From Planctomycetota bacterium (GTDB lineage: Bacteria; Planctomycetota; Planctomycetia; Pirellulales; Pirellulaceae), in NCBI GenBank assembly GCA_963205385.1, contig CAUJKE010000019.1, positions 1-56,975 of the forward strand: a stretch of 56,975 nt of DNA, written 5' to 3'. Position 1 is the first letter of the stretch; every line of letters begins with the position of its first letter. The notes beneath the pieces were generated by a model, which saw only the letters and a list, made by a program, of their open reading frames with translations, searched no databases and was not told where the DNA came from. Shown here piece after piece: positions 25,059 to 33,862 of this stretch. The position numbers and the translations under genes are program-made.

Positions 25059-27749
25059 ATGAATAGCGAACTAGCGGAAACAACGACTCCTTCCGAACTT
25101 GAAGCCGCGGAACTGAATGATTGGTATGAATCGCTCGATGAAGTCGCGGGGCGCTATGGGCCAGAGCAGATTGTGGAACTGCTGCAAGCACTCGCGCAAC
25201 GCGCAGCGCGGCACGGGGCGCGCGTGCCGCCGGTGCTGACGACTCCCTATGTCAACACGATCCCTGTCGATCAACAGCCAGCGTATCCCGGCGACCGCAA
25301 GATCGAACGCCGCATCAAGAGCCTGCTCCGCTGGAACGCGATGGCGATGGTCACGCGGGCGAATCGGGAGCATCCTGGCATCGGCGGGCACATTTCCAGC
25401 TATGCGTCGGCGGCGACGCTGTTCGAAGTGGGGTTCAATCACTTCTTTCACGCGCCCACGCCCACCCACACAGGCGATTTTGTCTACTTTCAAGGACACT
25501 CGTCGCCTGGCGTTTACGCGCGTGCTTACCTGGAAGGGCGGTTGAACGAGCTCGACTTGGAGCGTTTTCGCCGGGAAACGCCGCGCGAGACAGGGCTCCC
25601 GTCGTATCCCCATCCCTGGTTAATGCCGGATTTTTGGCAATTTCCCACGGTCTCGATGGGGCTTGGCCCGCTGACGGCCATCTATCAAGCTCGCTTCCTT
25701 CGCTATCTGGCGAATCGTGGCATCCTCGATACCTCCCAGTCGCGCGTGTGGTGCTTTGTCGGCGACGGCGAAACGGACGAGCCGGAATCGCTCGGCGCGC
25801 TGTCCGTGGCCGCCCGCGAACACTTGGACAACCTCACCTTCGTCGTCATCTGCAATCTGCAGCGTCTGGATGGGCCGGTGCGGGGCAACAGCAAGATCAT
25901 TCAAGAGCTGGAAGGGGTGTTCCGCGGCGCAGGCTGGAATGTGCTCAAGGTGGTTTGGGGCGGAGATTGGGATCCACTATTAGCAGCCGACGAGAGCGGC
26001 CAGCTCATCAAGCGGATGAACGAGGTCGTCGACGGCCAATATCAAAAGTACTCGGTCGAATCAGGGGCTTACATCCGCGAGCATTTCTTTGGCGTTACGC
26101 CGGAATTACGCGCCCTCGTGGATCACCTCTCCGACGAGCAGTTGCAACGACTCAATCGCGGCGGCCACGATCCGAACAAGGTCTACGCGGCCTACAAGGC
26201 GGCGGTCGAGTATCGTGACGGGCCGAGCGTGATTTTGGCCAAGACCATCAAAGGCTACGGGCTAGGTGAAGCCGGCGAAGGGCGCAATATCACCCACGCG
26301 CAGCACGAGCTCAATGAAGAGGAGCTGCGCGCTTTTCGCACGCGGTTCAATATTCCCCTCACCGATGAAGGCGTTCACGATACGCCGTTTTACAAACCGC
26401 AGGAGATCAGTGAAGAAATTCAGTACTTGCACGCGCGGCGTAACGAGTTAGGCGGCTTCCTGCCCGCCAGAAACGTGGACAGCCCGACGCTGGACGTTCC
26501 GCCGCTGGAATTCTTTCACACGTTATTGGAAGGGAGCGGCGAGCGCGCCGCGGCGACGACGATGGTCGTCGCGCGCATCCTGGCCCTGTTGCTCAAGAAC
26601 GAGCAAATTGGCGATCGCGTGGTGCCCATCATTCCCGACGAAGCGCGCACGTTCGGGCTGGAAGCGCTGTTTGGAAAATACGGCATCTACGCCAGTGGCG
26701 GGCAGCTTTACGATCCGGTCGATGCGGGCCAGTTGATGTATTACCGCGAAGTCCAGGATGGCCAGATCCTGGAAGAAGGAATCACCGAGGCCGGCGCGAT
26801 GTCCAGCTTCATCGCGGTGGGAACGAGCTATGCCCACCTGCAAACGCCGATGATTCCGTTCTTCTTGTACTACTCGATGTTTGGCTTTCAACGGGTAGGG
26901 GATCTGATCTGGGCCGCGGCCGATTCGCGGGCCAAGGGCTTTTTGCTCGGCGCTACAGCAGGCCGCACCACGCTCCAAGGCGAAGGGTTGCAACACGGAG
27001 ACGGCCACAGCCAACTCATGGCCACGACGATCCCTTCGCTGGAATCGTACGATCCGGCCTATGCCTATGAACTAGCGGTGATCGTGCAAGATGGTCTGCG
27101 ACGGATGTACGCGGAAAACGAATCGGTCTTTTACTACTTGACGCTCTACAACGAAACCTACGCGATGCCGCCAATGCCGGAGGGAGTGGCGGAAGGTATT
27201 CTCAAGGGAATGTATCGCCTCAGCAGCGTCACCCCCGCCGAGAGCAAGTCCGAGGCACGTCCGCAACTGTTTGGCAGCGGTCCGCTCTTGCCGGAAGCGC
27301 TTCGCGCGCAGCAAATCCTGGCCGAGCAGTTCGGCATTGGCAGCGACGTCTGGAGTGTTACCAGCTATTGCCGCTTGCGACGTGAAGCCTTGGCGGTGGA
27401 TCGCTACAACGCGCTGCATCCCACGGAGTCGCCCCGCCGCAGCTATCTCCAAGAGACCCTCGATGGGTTGGCCGATCCTTTCGTGGCCGTTACCGACTAT
27501 GTCAAGCTCGTGCCGGATCAGATTCGCCAATGGGTGCCCGGCAAGTATGTGACTTTGGGAACCGACGGGTTTGGGCGCAGTGATACGCGTCAAGCCCTCC
27601 GCCGGCATTTTGAAGTCGATGCCGAACACGTCGCGTTTGCAACCTTAAGCGCGCTGGCGCAAACGTCCGGCTTCGAGCGCGAACAATTACCCATTGCCTT
27701 GAAGGCGCTTGGTCTGGATCCGGCAAGCATGGATCCGGCCACCGCGTGA
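25059..27749 (+). CDS. aceE: pyruvate dehydrogenase E1, homodimeric type
   Basis: An 896-residue AceE, the thiamine-diphosphate enzyme that decarboxylates pyruvate and passes the acetyl group to E2 lipoate. Motifs: NREHPGIGGHISSYASAAT near the N-terminus, the ThDP site GDGETDEPES (about residue 234) with ICNLQRLDGPVRGN, AKTIKGYGLG, and in the C-terminal half EGITEAGAMSSFIAVG and GRTTLQGEGLQHGDGHS. Length and motifs match the E. coli-type enzyme. No aceF or lpd is adjacent, so E2 and E3 must come from elsewhere. The nine-base gap from the small gene and the upstream sigma-54 site suggest RpoN-dependent transcription. Confidence 0.96.
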   Translation: MNSELAETTTPSELEAAELNDWYESLDEVAGRYGPEQIVELLQALAQRAARHGARVPPVLTTPYVNTIPVDQQPAYPGDRKIERRIKSLLRWNAMAMVTRANREHPGIGGHISSYASAATLFEVGFNHFFHAPTPTHTGDFVYFQGHSSPGVYARAYLEGRLNELDLERFRRETPRETGLPSYPHPWLMPDFWQFPTVSMGLGPLTAIYQARFLRYLANRGILDTSQSRVWCFVGDGETDEPESLGALSVAAREHLDNLTFVVICNLQRLDGPVRGNSKIIQELEGVFRGAGWNVLKVVWGGDWDPLLAADESGQLIKRMNEVVDGQYQKYSVESGAYIREHFFGVTPELRALVDHLSDEQLQRLNRGGHDPNKVYAAYKAAVEYRDGPSVILAKTIKGYGLGEAGEGRNITHAQHELNEEELRAFRTRFNIPLTDEGVHDTPFYKPQEISEEIQYLHARRNELGGFLPARNVDSPTLDVPPLEFFHTLLEGSGERAAATTMVVARILALLLKNEQIGDRVVPIIPDEARTFGLEALFGKYGIYASGGQLYDPVDAGQLMYYREVQDGQILEEGITEAGAMSSFIAVGTSYAHLQTPMIPFFLYYSMFGFQRVGDLIWAAADSRAKGFLLGATAGRTTLQGEGLQHGDGHSQLMATTIPSLESYDPAYAYELAVIVQDGLRRMYAENESVFYYLTLYNETYAMPPMPEGVAEGILKGMYRLSSVTPAESKSEARPQLFGSGPLLPEALRAQQILAEQFGIGSDVWSVTSYCRLRREALAVDRYNALHPTESPRRSYLQETLDGLADPFVAVTDYVKLVPDQIRQWVPGKYVTLGTDGFGRSDTRQALRRHFEVDAEHVAFATLSALAQTSGFEREQLPIALKALGLDPASMDPATA

Positions 27750-27871
27750 AAACGGCGCGCCGCAAGAAATTTGGATTGAAATTAGCTTTACGGCATCCGC
27801 GAGAGAATACAATTTACCTTCTGTGAAACCGCCTTGACTCGCCCCCTAACTTCCACGCCCCGACGACTCTG

Positions 27872-28072
27872 ATGACCGAATGCGATCTGGATAGCAGTGT
27901 CCCCGACTGGGTGATCGAATATCCGCCGGTCCTGCAACTGTTTCAGGAATTGGGGATCGACTATTGCTGTGGTGGGAAGTCGCTGGAGTCGGCGTGTCGC
28001 GAGCAAAACCTCGATCCCCAACAGGTTCTGGCAAGAATGCGTCAGTTGTTGGACGCGTCACGCGAACCATGA
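27872..28072 (+). CDS. stand-alone RIC/ScdA N-terminal (DUF542) domain protein
   Basis: A 66-residue protein consisting only of the DUF542 domain that normally forms the N-terminus of RIC (YtfE/ScdA), the di-iron protein that repairs iron-sulfur clusters after nitric oxide stress. The signature is IDYCCGGKSLESAC, followed by LDPQQVLARMRQLL. The di-iron hemerythrin-like domain is absent. A possible promoter upstream has TACAAT at 27808-27813. Single-domain copies occur in other bacteria and may act as thiol or metal carriers; here a role in NO or metal handling is inferred from nosZ and NnrS nearby. Confidence 0.88.
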   Translation: MTECDLDSSVPDWVIEYPPVLQLFQELGIDYCCGGKSLESACREQNLDPQQVLARMRQLLDASREP

Positions 28073-28262
28073 GTAATTCAATGTATCCGCAGGCAATCCA
28101 CGCGATAGAACCGCCAGCAAGGTGGTGGAAGCTAGTGGAGGTGCGCAAGTTAAGGGGGCCAACCCAGGCCTTCAGCGTCTCGGCCAGAGAGCAACGATGG
28201 GCAGCACGCGACCAACGGTGCGGGAGCAAACCGCCAGGCGTCGCGGGGGTGTGGCCGCGAAG
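28073..28262 (+). other. 190-base gap before PTS enzyme I
   Basis: The enzyme I frame is open back to 28122, but this stretch encodes a Gly/Arg-rich sequence unlike the family and has no clear ribosome site. I see no promoter of either sigma class and no repeat worth naming. Confidence 0.4.
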
Positions 28263-30071
28263 ATGAGCCAGATCATCCAACCATCCGCAATGATTCTCGG
28301 GGAAGTGGCGTCGCCCGGCGTCGCCCGCGGTGTGGCGCTGGTCTGCGCTTGCGGGGAGCAGTTGTCCGTCCCGCGGCGGATGATTGAAGAGTCCGACGCT
28401 GGCCACGAACTGGAAAGGTTTGAGACCGCCATCGCCGAGGCGGAGCAGGAATTGCTGGATTTGCAGCGCGAGGTCCAGCAGCGCGTTGGGGGTGACGCGG
28501 CGAAGATTTTTCAAGCCCATATCAGTCTGTTGCGCGATCCGGCGCTGCGACATGAGGTGAGCACACGTTGTTTGACGGAGCACGTCAACGTCGAGGCCGC
28601 GGTTGAGGATGCTATCGAGAAGTTGGCGTCGGTGTTTGCGCACATCGAGGCCCCTTACTTTCGCGAACGAGCGGCGGACGTACGCGATCTTGGGAAGCGG
28701 CTCCTCAATATTCTCAATCAAGCCGCGCCTGCGGGGACTCCCGCGCCTTCCCAAGAGAGCGTGATCGTCACCAGCGAATTGTTGCCTTCGGTCACGGCGC
28801 GGTTAGATCATCAGGCGGTTCGGGGTTTGATCGTGGAGCAAGGTGGCCAAACGGCACACGCCACGATCCTGGCGCGCGAACTGGGTATTCCGTTGTTGAT
28901 TCACGTGCCGCAGGCCACGCAGCGAATCCAATCCGGCGATCGGTTGATCGTGGATGGCCTCTCGGGGCGGGTCTTTATCAACCCCGCCCCCTCGATTCTA
29001 CGCGAATACGACCGGCTCGAGGCGGATTTCGAGGCGCGTCGAACGGCCTTGGAAGGCCTGGTTGCGTTGCCGGCGGTGACTCGGGACGGCGTGGAGATCA
29101 AGCTCGGTGCGAATGTTGGCAAGTCGGCCGACGCGGCCGCGGCCGCCTCGTTGAACGCGGACGGCGTGGGACTGTATCGCACCGAATTTGTCTTTCTGGC
29201 CCAGGACCATTTTCCCTCCGAGGAGGAGCAATACCGCCTCTATCGCACGACGGCGAACCATGTCCAGCCACGCGAAGTCGTCATTCGGCTATTGGATATC
29301 GGCGGCGACAAACCGCTCCCCTACTTCCCGCTGCCGCTCGAACCCAATCCGTCGCTGGGACTGCGCGGCACACGCTTGTTGCTCGCGCATCCGGAAATGG
29401 TCACGCCCCAACTGCGGGCGATTCTGCGCCTCAGCGCTACGCATCCCGTGTCGATTCTCTTGCCGATGGTGAGCGGCGCGGAGGATGTGCGCGCGGTCAA
29501 GGCGGTCATCGAGAGTGTGAAGGCCAGCCTGGCCAGTAAAGGAGAGTCGTTCAATCCTCGCATCCCGATCGGCGCGATGATCGAAACTCCATCCGCCGCG
29601 ATCTTGATCGGACGATTGGGCCAGGAGGTCGATTTCTTCAGTATCGGCACCAACGACCTCGTTCAATATCTCCTGACCACGGATCGCACGAGCAGCAAGG
29701 TAGCGTCCTATTACGAACCTCTTCATCCGGCGGTGTTACAAATGCTTGCTTCGTTAACCACAACGGTTGGCGCGCGGGGCAAGAGCATCTCTATTTGCGG
29801 AGAGATGGCCGGCAACCCAGCGTACACGCAACTCTTGCTCGGCCTGGGATTCCGGAGCCTCAGTGTCCGACCGGGCGAACTGCTGGAAGTCAAGAATGCG
29901 GTGCGGTCAATCACCATGCAAGCCGCCCAGAACCTGGCCCAACAGGTGCTTCAATGCGATACGATTCAAGAGATTAAAGATTGCCTCCAGATCGCCCAGC
30001 AACGATTGGCCGCCACTATCGCGGTCGAGCGCGATGTCGAAGGCGATAGTCGAACAAAAGCTAGTCCCTGA
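28263..30071 (+). CDS. ptsI: phosphoenolpyruvate-protein phosphotransferase (PTS enzyme I)
   Basis: A 602-residue enzyme I. The N-terminal part begins GEVASPGVARGVAL and the phosphorylated His is in GGQTAHATILARELGIP. The C-terminal PEP-binding barrel shows GVGLYRTEFVFL, RLLDIGGDKPLPYFPLPLEPNPSLGLRGTRL, MIETPSAAILIGRL and FFSIGTNDLVQYLL with a GEMAGNP site. It takes phosphate from PEP and normally gives it to HPr. No HPr, EIIA or sugar permease genes are present, which fits planctomycetes, where enzyme I seems to serve regulation more than sugar uptake. ATG 28263 is chosen because homologues begin close to GEVASPG. The next gene follows after 17 bases. Confidence 0.93.
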   Translation: MSQIIQPSAMILGEVASPGVARGVALVCACGEQLSVPRRMIEESDAGHELERFETAIAEAEQELLDLQREVQQRVGGDAAKIFQAHISLLRDPALRHEVSTRCLTEHVNVEAAVEDAIEKLASVFAHIEAPYFRERAADVRDLGKRLLNILNQAAPAGTPAPSQESVIVTSELLPSVTARLDHQAVRGLIVEQGGQTAHATILARELGIPLLIHVPQATQRIQSGDRLIVDGLSGRVFINPAPSILREYDRLEADFEARRTALEGLVALPAVTRDGVEIKLGANVGKSADAAAAASLNADGVGLYRTEFVFLAQDHFPSEEEQYRLYRTTANHVQPREVVIRLLDIGGDKPLPYFPLPLEPNPSLGLRGTRLLLAHPEMVTPQLRAILRLSATHPVSILLPMVSGAEDVRAVKAVIESVKASLASKGESFNPRIPIGAMIETPSAAILIGRLGQEVDFFSIGTNDLVQYLLTTDRTSSKVASYYEPLHPAVLQMLASLTTTVGARGKSISICGEMAGNPAYTQLLLGLGFRSLSVRPGELLEVKNAVRSITMQAAQNLAQQVLQCDTIQEIKDCLQIAQQRLAATIAVERDVEGDSRTKASP

Positions 30072-30088
30072 AACGAGGAACCGAAAAC

Positions 30089-30838
30089 ATGAGTCAAGAC
30101 GTGTTCAATGACATGACGGACATCTACGAGGCGATGACCGACTGGCCCAAACGGCTCGCCAACGAAGGACAGTTCTATCGGCGCTTGTTCGAACGGGTCG
30201 GAGTACAGAGCGTGGTGGATGTCGCGTGTGGCACCGGGCGACACGCGGCGATGTTCCACTCGTGGGGCTTGCGCGTGGAAGGAGCGGACATTAGTGAGAA
30301 TATGCTCCGGCGGGCGCGCGCCAACTTTGGTGAACCGGCGAACCTGCGCTGGGTGCTCCGGGAGTTCAACCAACCGATCCAGCCGCCAGAACCGTTTGAC
30401 GCAGCCATCTGCGTCGGCAACTCGCTGGCCTTGGTTCCAAATATCGCCATCGTGGAGCGCGCGGCGCAAGAAATGCTCGCGGCGGTTCGCACCGGCGGTG
30501 TCGTCGTGTTGCATGTGCTCAATCTCTGGCGGTTGCCGGATGGACCGTGTGTGTGGCAGAAGTGCAAACCGGCCACTTTGGAACGCGGCGAGGCGTTGAT
30601 TGTTAAAGGCGTCCATCGCGCTGGCACGCGCGGTTACGTGGACCTCATCATTGCGCCGCTGGACGCTGCGGCGAAGATGCAAACCGAGTCCGTGCCGCTT
30701 TTGGGGCTTGAGGCCGACAAACTCGCCGAAACCTTGCAGAGCGCCGGCGCCTCCAAAGTGCAAACCTTCGGTGATTATCAGGAGCAGCCTTACAACCGCG
30801 ACAGCAGCGTGGACCTGATCGTCGTTGCGGAGAAGTAG
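30089..30838 (+). CDS. class I SAM-dependent methyltransferase
   Basis: A 249-residue Rossmann-fold methyltransferase: SAM motif I is VVDVACGTGRHAAMF (residues about 42-56), motif II VEGADISENMLRRAR and the post-motif FDAAICVGNSLAL. The remainder has VVVLHVLNLWRLPDG and a C-terminal strand SVDLIVVAEK. A GAGGAA-type ribosome site precedes the ATG. It is 17 bases after ptsI and probably shares its transcript. The substrate cannot be told from sequence; small molecule methylation is most likely. Confidence 0.9.
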   Translation: MSQDVFNDMTDIYEAMTDWPKRLANEGQFYRRLFERVGVQSVVDVACGTGRHAAMFHSWGLRVEGADISENMLRRARANFGEPANLRWVLREFNQPIQPPEPFDAAICVGNSLALVPNIAIVERAAQEMLAAVRTGGVVVLHVLNLWRLPDGPCVWQKCKPATLERGEALIVKGVHRAGTRGYVDLIIAPLDAAAKMQTESVPLLGLEADKLAETLQSAGASKVQTFGDYQEQPYNRDSSVDLIVVAEK

Positions 30839-30840
30839 TC

Positions 30841-30877
30841 CCATGGCGGCAGGTCATCGCGATCGTGCCGCCAATGG
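30841..30877. repeat. hairpin after the methyltransferase gene
   Basis: CCATGGCGGCA (30841-30851) pairs with TGCCGCCAATGG (30866-30877) with one bulged A. It starts three bases after the stop codon. No T-run follows, so it is not a standard terminator but could act as a 3' stem. Confidence 0.5.
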
Positions 30878-30897
30878 ATGCTAGTTGGCTTGGACGC

Positions 30898-30937
30898 GCA
30901 GGTGTCGTTCAGGTCACAATCGAATCTGAACACCTGC
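30898..30937. repeat. second hairpin in the 30.8-31.1 kb intergenic region
   Basis: GCAGGTG-TCG-TTCAG (30898-30912) pairs with CTGAA-CACCTGC (30926-30937), a 12-bp stem with a three-base bulge and a 13-base loop. A TATAAT hexamer follows at 30959-30964, without a good -35 box. Confidence 0.5.
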
Positions 30938-31027
30938 CTTGAGAAATGAGTTACCGGCTATAATCAGTAGAGCAATGCCTGTGCATCCGAGGGCCCTGAA
31001 ACGGATAAAGACGCGAAGACACGTCTA

Positions 31028-31072
31028 CTCCCTGGTGGGCAGGTGCTGAAACCCAACCGCCTACCAAGGGAG
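31028..31072 (+). promoter_or_regulatory. leader hairpin that sequesters the ribosome site of the 31081 gene
   Basis: Arms CTCCCTGGTGGGCAGG (31028-31043) and CCGCCTACCAAGGGAG (31057-31072) pair over about 15 positions with one bulge, one G-U pair and one bulged or mismatched base, closing a loop of about 13 bases. The 3' arm contains the AAGGGAG ribosome site, eight bases before the ATG. A smaller stem (AGACG/CGTCT, 31009-31026) sits just before it. Pairing would block translation until opened. Confidence 0.65.
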
Positions 31073-31080
31073 AAATCGTT

Positions 31081-31908
31081 ATGACAACGCAGGTTACATC
31101 AACACCGGAAGTGAAGCCGGATCACCAGCCCACGCCGGAGAAAATGCCTGGCCACTGGCTGTTGGCGAAGATGGGGAAGCGCGTACTGCGTCCCGGCGGG
31201 CTCGAACTGACGCGGCATTTGCTCTCCAATTTGGCGATTGGGCCCAGCGACCACGTTGTCGAATTCGCTCCCGGGCTGGGCGTGACGGCGAGAATGACGC
31301 TCGCCTCCAGGCCAAAGTCGTACACGGCCATCGAGCGCGATCGCCTGGCCGCTAAAACGGTGGAAAGCTACCTCACCGGTCCCAACCAGAAGTGCGTGCT
31401 GGGAACCGCCGAAGCGACCGGCATGCTAGACGCTTCGGCCAGTGTGGTCTATGGCGAAGCGATGTTGTCGATGCAGCCGCCGAGCACGAAATCGCGGATC
31501 ATCGCCGAGGCGGCGCGGCTGCTGGCGCCCGGCGGTCGCTACGGCATTCACGAGCTCTGCCTCGTGCCGGACGATCTCGATCAATCCGTGCGCGATGCGA
31601 TTCAGCATGATCTCTCCGATGAAATCCACGTTGGCGTTCGTCCCTTGACCGCCGCAGAATGGCGCGAGCTGCTCGTCAACGCGGGGCTGACGATTGTCGC
31701 CGAGCGCACGGCGCCGATGCATCTGCTGGAGCCAGCCCGCGTGGTGCGTGATGAGGGGCTGTGGCGCGCGATCCGCTTCCTGTGGAATGTCGCCTGGCAT
31801 CCCGCGGCGCGGCGGCGCGTCCTGGCTATGCGGAAAGTGTTTCGCAAGTATCGCGCGCATCTGAGCGCCATCACGCTGATCGCGCGTCGCGAATCGGCAG
31901 CGAGTTGA
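31081..31908 (+). CDS. class I SAM-dependent methyltransferase with structured leader
   Basis: A 275-residue methyltransferase: motif I is VVEFAPGLGVTARM (residues about 59-72), followed by SYTAIERDRLAAKTV and LLAPGGRYGIHEL. It lacks the second Gly pair of the commonest GxGxG form but keeps the fold. The C-terminal part (LRAIRFLWNVAWHPAARRRVLAMRKVFRKYR) is basic and could contact a membrane or nucleic acid. Its ribosome site lies inside a stable hairpin, so expression is probably controlled at translation. It is 31 bases ahead of the NnrS gene, and the two may be co-transcribed; a role in NO-related metabolism is only inferred from that. Confidence 0.86.
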   Translation: MTTQVTSTPEVKPDHQPTPEKMPGHWLLAKMGKRVLRPGGLELTRHLLSNLAIGPSDHVVEFAPGLGVTARMTLASRPKSYTAIERDRLAAKTVESYLTGPNQKCVLGTAEATGMLDASASVVYGEAMLSMQPPSTKSRIIAEAARLLAPGGRYGIHELCLVPDDLDQSVRDAIQHDLSDEIHVGVRPLTAAEWRELLVNAGLTIVAERTAPMHLLEPARVVRDEGLWRAIRFLWNVAWHPAARRRVLAMRKVFRKYRAHLSAITLIARRESAAS

Positions 31909-31939
31909 GTCGAGAAAGAACTGACCCGTCCGCCACGAA

Positions 31940-33730
31940 ATGATCGCACCCATGAACTCGGCGCCTGCCTCCGCTGAACCATCCGCTAGCCGCTCCTATG
32001 AGAAGCCGGCCATCCGACCAGAAATGACGGTCCGTCACGTCGCCAGCGACTATCCCCCCTGCCGCGAGATTTTCGTGCAGTATGGCGAACCGACCGCACG
32101 TCCCGGCCGAGTCGGGCACTTTCAACCACTGTCCGACTTCGCCCGTTGTCGCGGAGTTAGCCTGGATCGGCTGCTCGAACAGCTTTCCCAAGCCGCCGGC
32201 GTCCCCATTGATCGCGAGAATCAGGCGGCCGAGCAAATTCATCGCAACTTCATCGCCGCCGCGCTGGCCATCACGTTGACCCTCGGCGCTGGTTGGGGTG
32301 CGTGGCTGCTGTGGAGCATCGGCTTTCAGCACGATTTCCATGCCGTGGCCGCGGCGCACATCGTGGCGCATGGCGAAGCGCAACTATGGGGCGTCATCGG
32401 GCTATTCATCGTCGGGATCTCGCTGCGAACCGTCTTGATGGATGCCGTGCATAGTCAAGCAGGGCGGCGAATCGGCAACGGTTTGCTGGCGCTCGCGCTG
32501 GTCAGCCTGGCCGCGGGAATTGCGTGGTCGGTAGCGCCTGCCAGACTGCCAGGCGTTGGCATCGCGGGGGCGGTCGGCCTGCTGTGCTTGTCGCTGGTGC
32601 TGTGGGGCGTGCAGATTCGCCTATTGTGGCCGAAGTGGCGCCTCACGTGGGCGCGGGCGGTCATGATCTCGGGTTTGTGGCTCACGATCTGGGCCGCGGT
32701 AACATGCTTGCTGCGCTGGCAAGCCGGCGCGGAGGGACCGGGAATGTATAGCACCGCCGCGAGGCTGCTGTTGATTGAACTCGCGGTCTTCGGTTTTGCG
32801 ATGAACTCGATTTACGGTTTTGGCCAATTGTTGCTCCCCGGCTTTCTACGCACCGGACGCCCCCGACCACAGGCGATCGCAGCGGTGTTTTGGCTGCACA
32901 ATCTCGGCGTGGCGATGCTGGCGATTAACAGCACCGGACTCGCCCCGAAAGCGCTGGCGGTCGTCGGCATCGTCGCCATCGCGGCGGGAACGATCTGCTA
33001 CGCGTTTGGCCAGCACATCTTCCTTGGGAAGCCGCGGTCTTCACGCAGGCCAGAACAAGGGCACTGGCTGCTGGATCTCTACATCCCGCTCGCATTTTTT
33101 TGGCTCGTCGTCTCGCTGCTGATGCTAGTGGGCGGGAATGTCTATGAATTCGTCGCCCAAGTGCCGCCTCCACACGAATTCACCGGCGCGGTGCGGCACG
33201 CGCTGACCGTCGGCTTCATGACCACGCTCATCCTCGGCGTTGGCCAGCGACTGTTGCCGGTGCTGGAACATACGGTCCTCACGCGCCCGGGACTGGTCCT
33301 GCCGATTCTGATCCTGATTGGAGTGGGCAATCTCCTGCGCGTCACCTTGCAGTTGGCGACGATTGGGGCGCCTTGGGCGTATGCCGTGATGCCGGTATCG
33401 TCTCTGCTCGAATGGACGGCGCTCTTGCTGTTTACGATCAGCCTCTGCTCGCTCATGTGGCGCACGGACCCGCTCTTGAAAACCGGCCGCGTCACGAGGT
33501 TCTCGTCCTTGGCGGTGCTCCTCGCCGAGCATCCCTGGCTCGAAGACCTGTTGATCGAAAACGGTTCATCGTACTTGGCCCGTGCGAGAACCGTGCCGCT
33601 AGAATTGACGATTGGCAGCTTCGCGGAGAGCGAAGGGCAAGCACCGCACGAGTTCGTCGATTACATTAATAATCTGCTGGACCAGCGACGCCTGTCGAAA
33701 GAAAATGGCGTCGCGGCGACGAGCCTCTGA
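31940..33730 (+). CDS. NnrS family protein with flanking DUF1858/DUF542-like domains
   Basis: A 596-residue membrane protein. Residues about 28-88 (MTVRHVASDYPPCREIFVQYGE ... GVSLDRLLEQLSQ) and about 518-585 (LAVLLAEHPWLEDLLIENGSSY ... EFVDYINNLL) have the small helical pattern of DUF1858/DUF542 domains. Between them are about 12 predicted membrane segments of NnrS type, with HAHIVAHGEAQLWGVIGLFIVGIS carrying the conserved His cluster, plus RHALTVGFMTTLILGVGQRLLPVLEH. NnrS proteins are haem- and copper-containing membrane proteins linked to nitric oxide tolerance in denitrifiers. The double fusion is unusual compared with the single-domain proteobacterial NnrS. It probably works with the RIC-domain protein at 27872 and the nos operon in nitrogen-oxide metabolism. 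Confidence 0.9.
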   Translation: MIAPMNSAPASAEPSASRSYEKPAIRPEMTVRHVASDYPPCREIFVQYGEPTARPGRVGHFQPLSDFARCRGVSLDRLLEQLSQAAGVPIDRENQAAEQIHRNFIAAALAITLTLGAGWGAWLLWSIGFQHDFHAVAAAHIVAHGEAQLWGVIGLFIVGISLRTVLMDAVHSQAGRRIGNGLLALALVSLAAGIAWSVAPARLPGVGIAGAVGLLCLSLVLWGVQIRLLWPKWRLTWARAVMISGLWLTIWAAVTCLLRWQAGAEGPGMYSTAARLLLIELAVFGFAMNSIYGFGQLLLPGFLRTGRPRPQAIAAVFWLHNLGVAMLAINSTGLAPKALAVVGIVAIAAGTICYAFGQHIFLGKPRSSRRPEQGHWLLDLYIPLAFFWLVVSLLMLVGGNVYEFVAQVPPPHEFTGAVRHALTVGFMTTLILGVGQRLLPVLEHTVLTRPGLVLPILILIGVGNLLRVTLQLATIGAPWAYAVMPVSSLLEWTALLLFTISLCSLMWRTDPLLKTGRVTRFSSLAVLLAEHPWLEDLLIENGSSYLARARTVPLELTIGSFAESEGQAPHEFVDYINNLLDQRRLSKENGVAATSL

Positions 33731-33862
33731 CCGAATGTTCCGATTGGGCTCGCACCGCGCGCCGGCTACCGCGAACACTTGAGCGGTCAGATTCACGCGC
33801 GCGGCGCACGGCGCGCCGCGAGCGGCTAGACACACCCTTGATTGAACCCCCTGAGAGAATCC

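Noticed and set aside
27753..27762. CGGCGCGCCG palindrome after aceE as a terminator
   Set aside because: No loop and no T-run; short GC palindromes are expected in this composition.
30990..31072. Resemblance of the 31-kb leader to a c-di-GMP-I riboswitch (GACGCGAAGAC near GACGCAAAGCC)
   Set aside because: The other conserved parts of that riboswitch (the CAAACC loop and the tetraloop receptor) are absent, so only an unassigned structured leader is reported.
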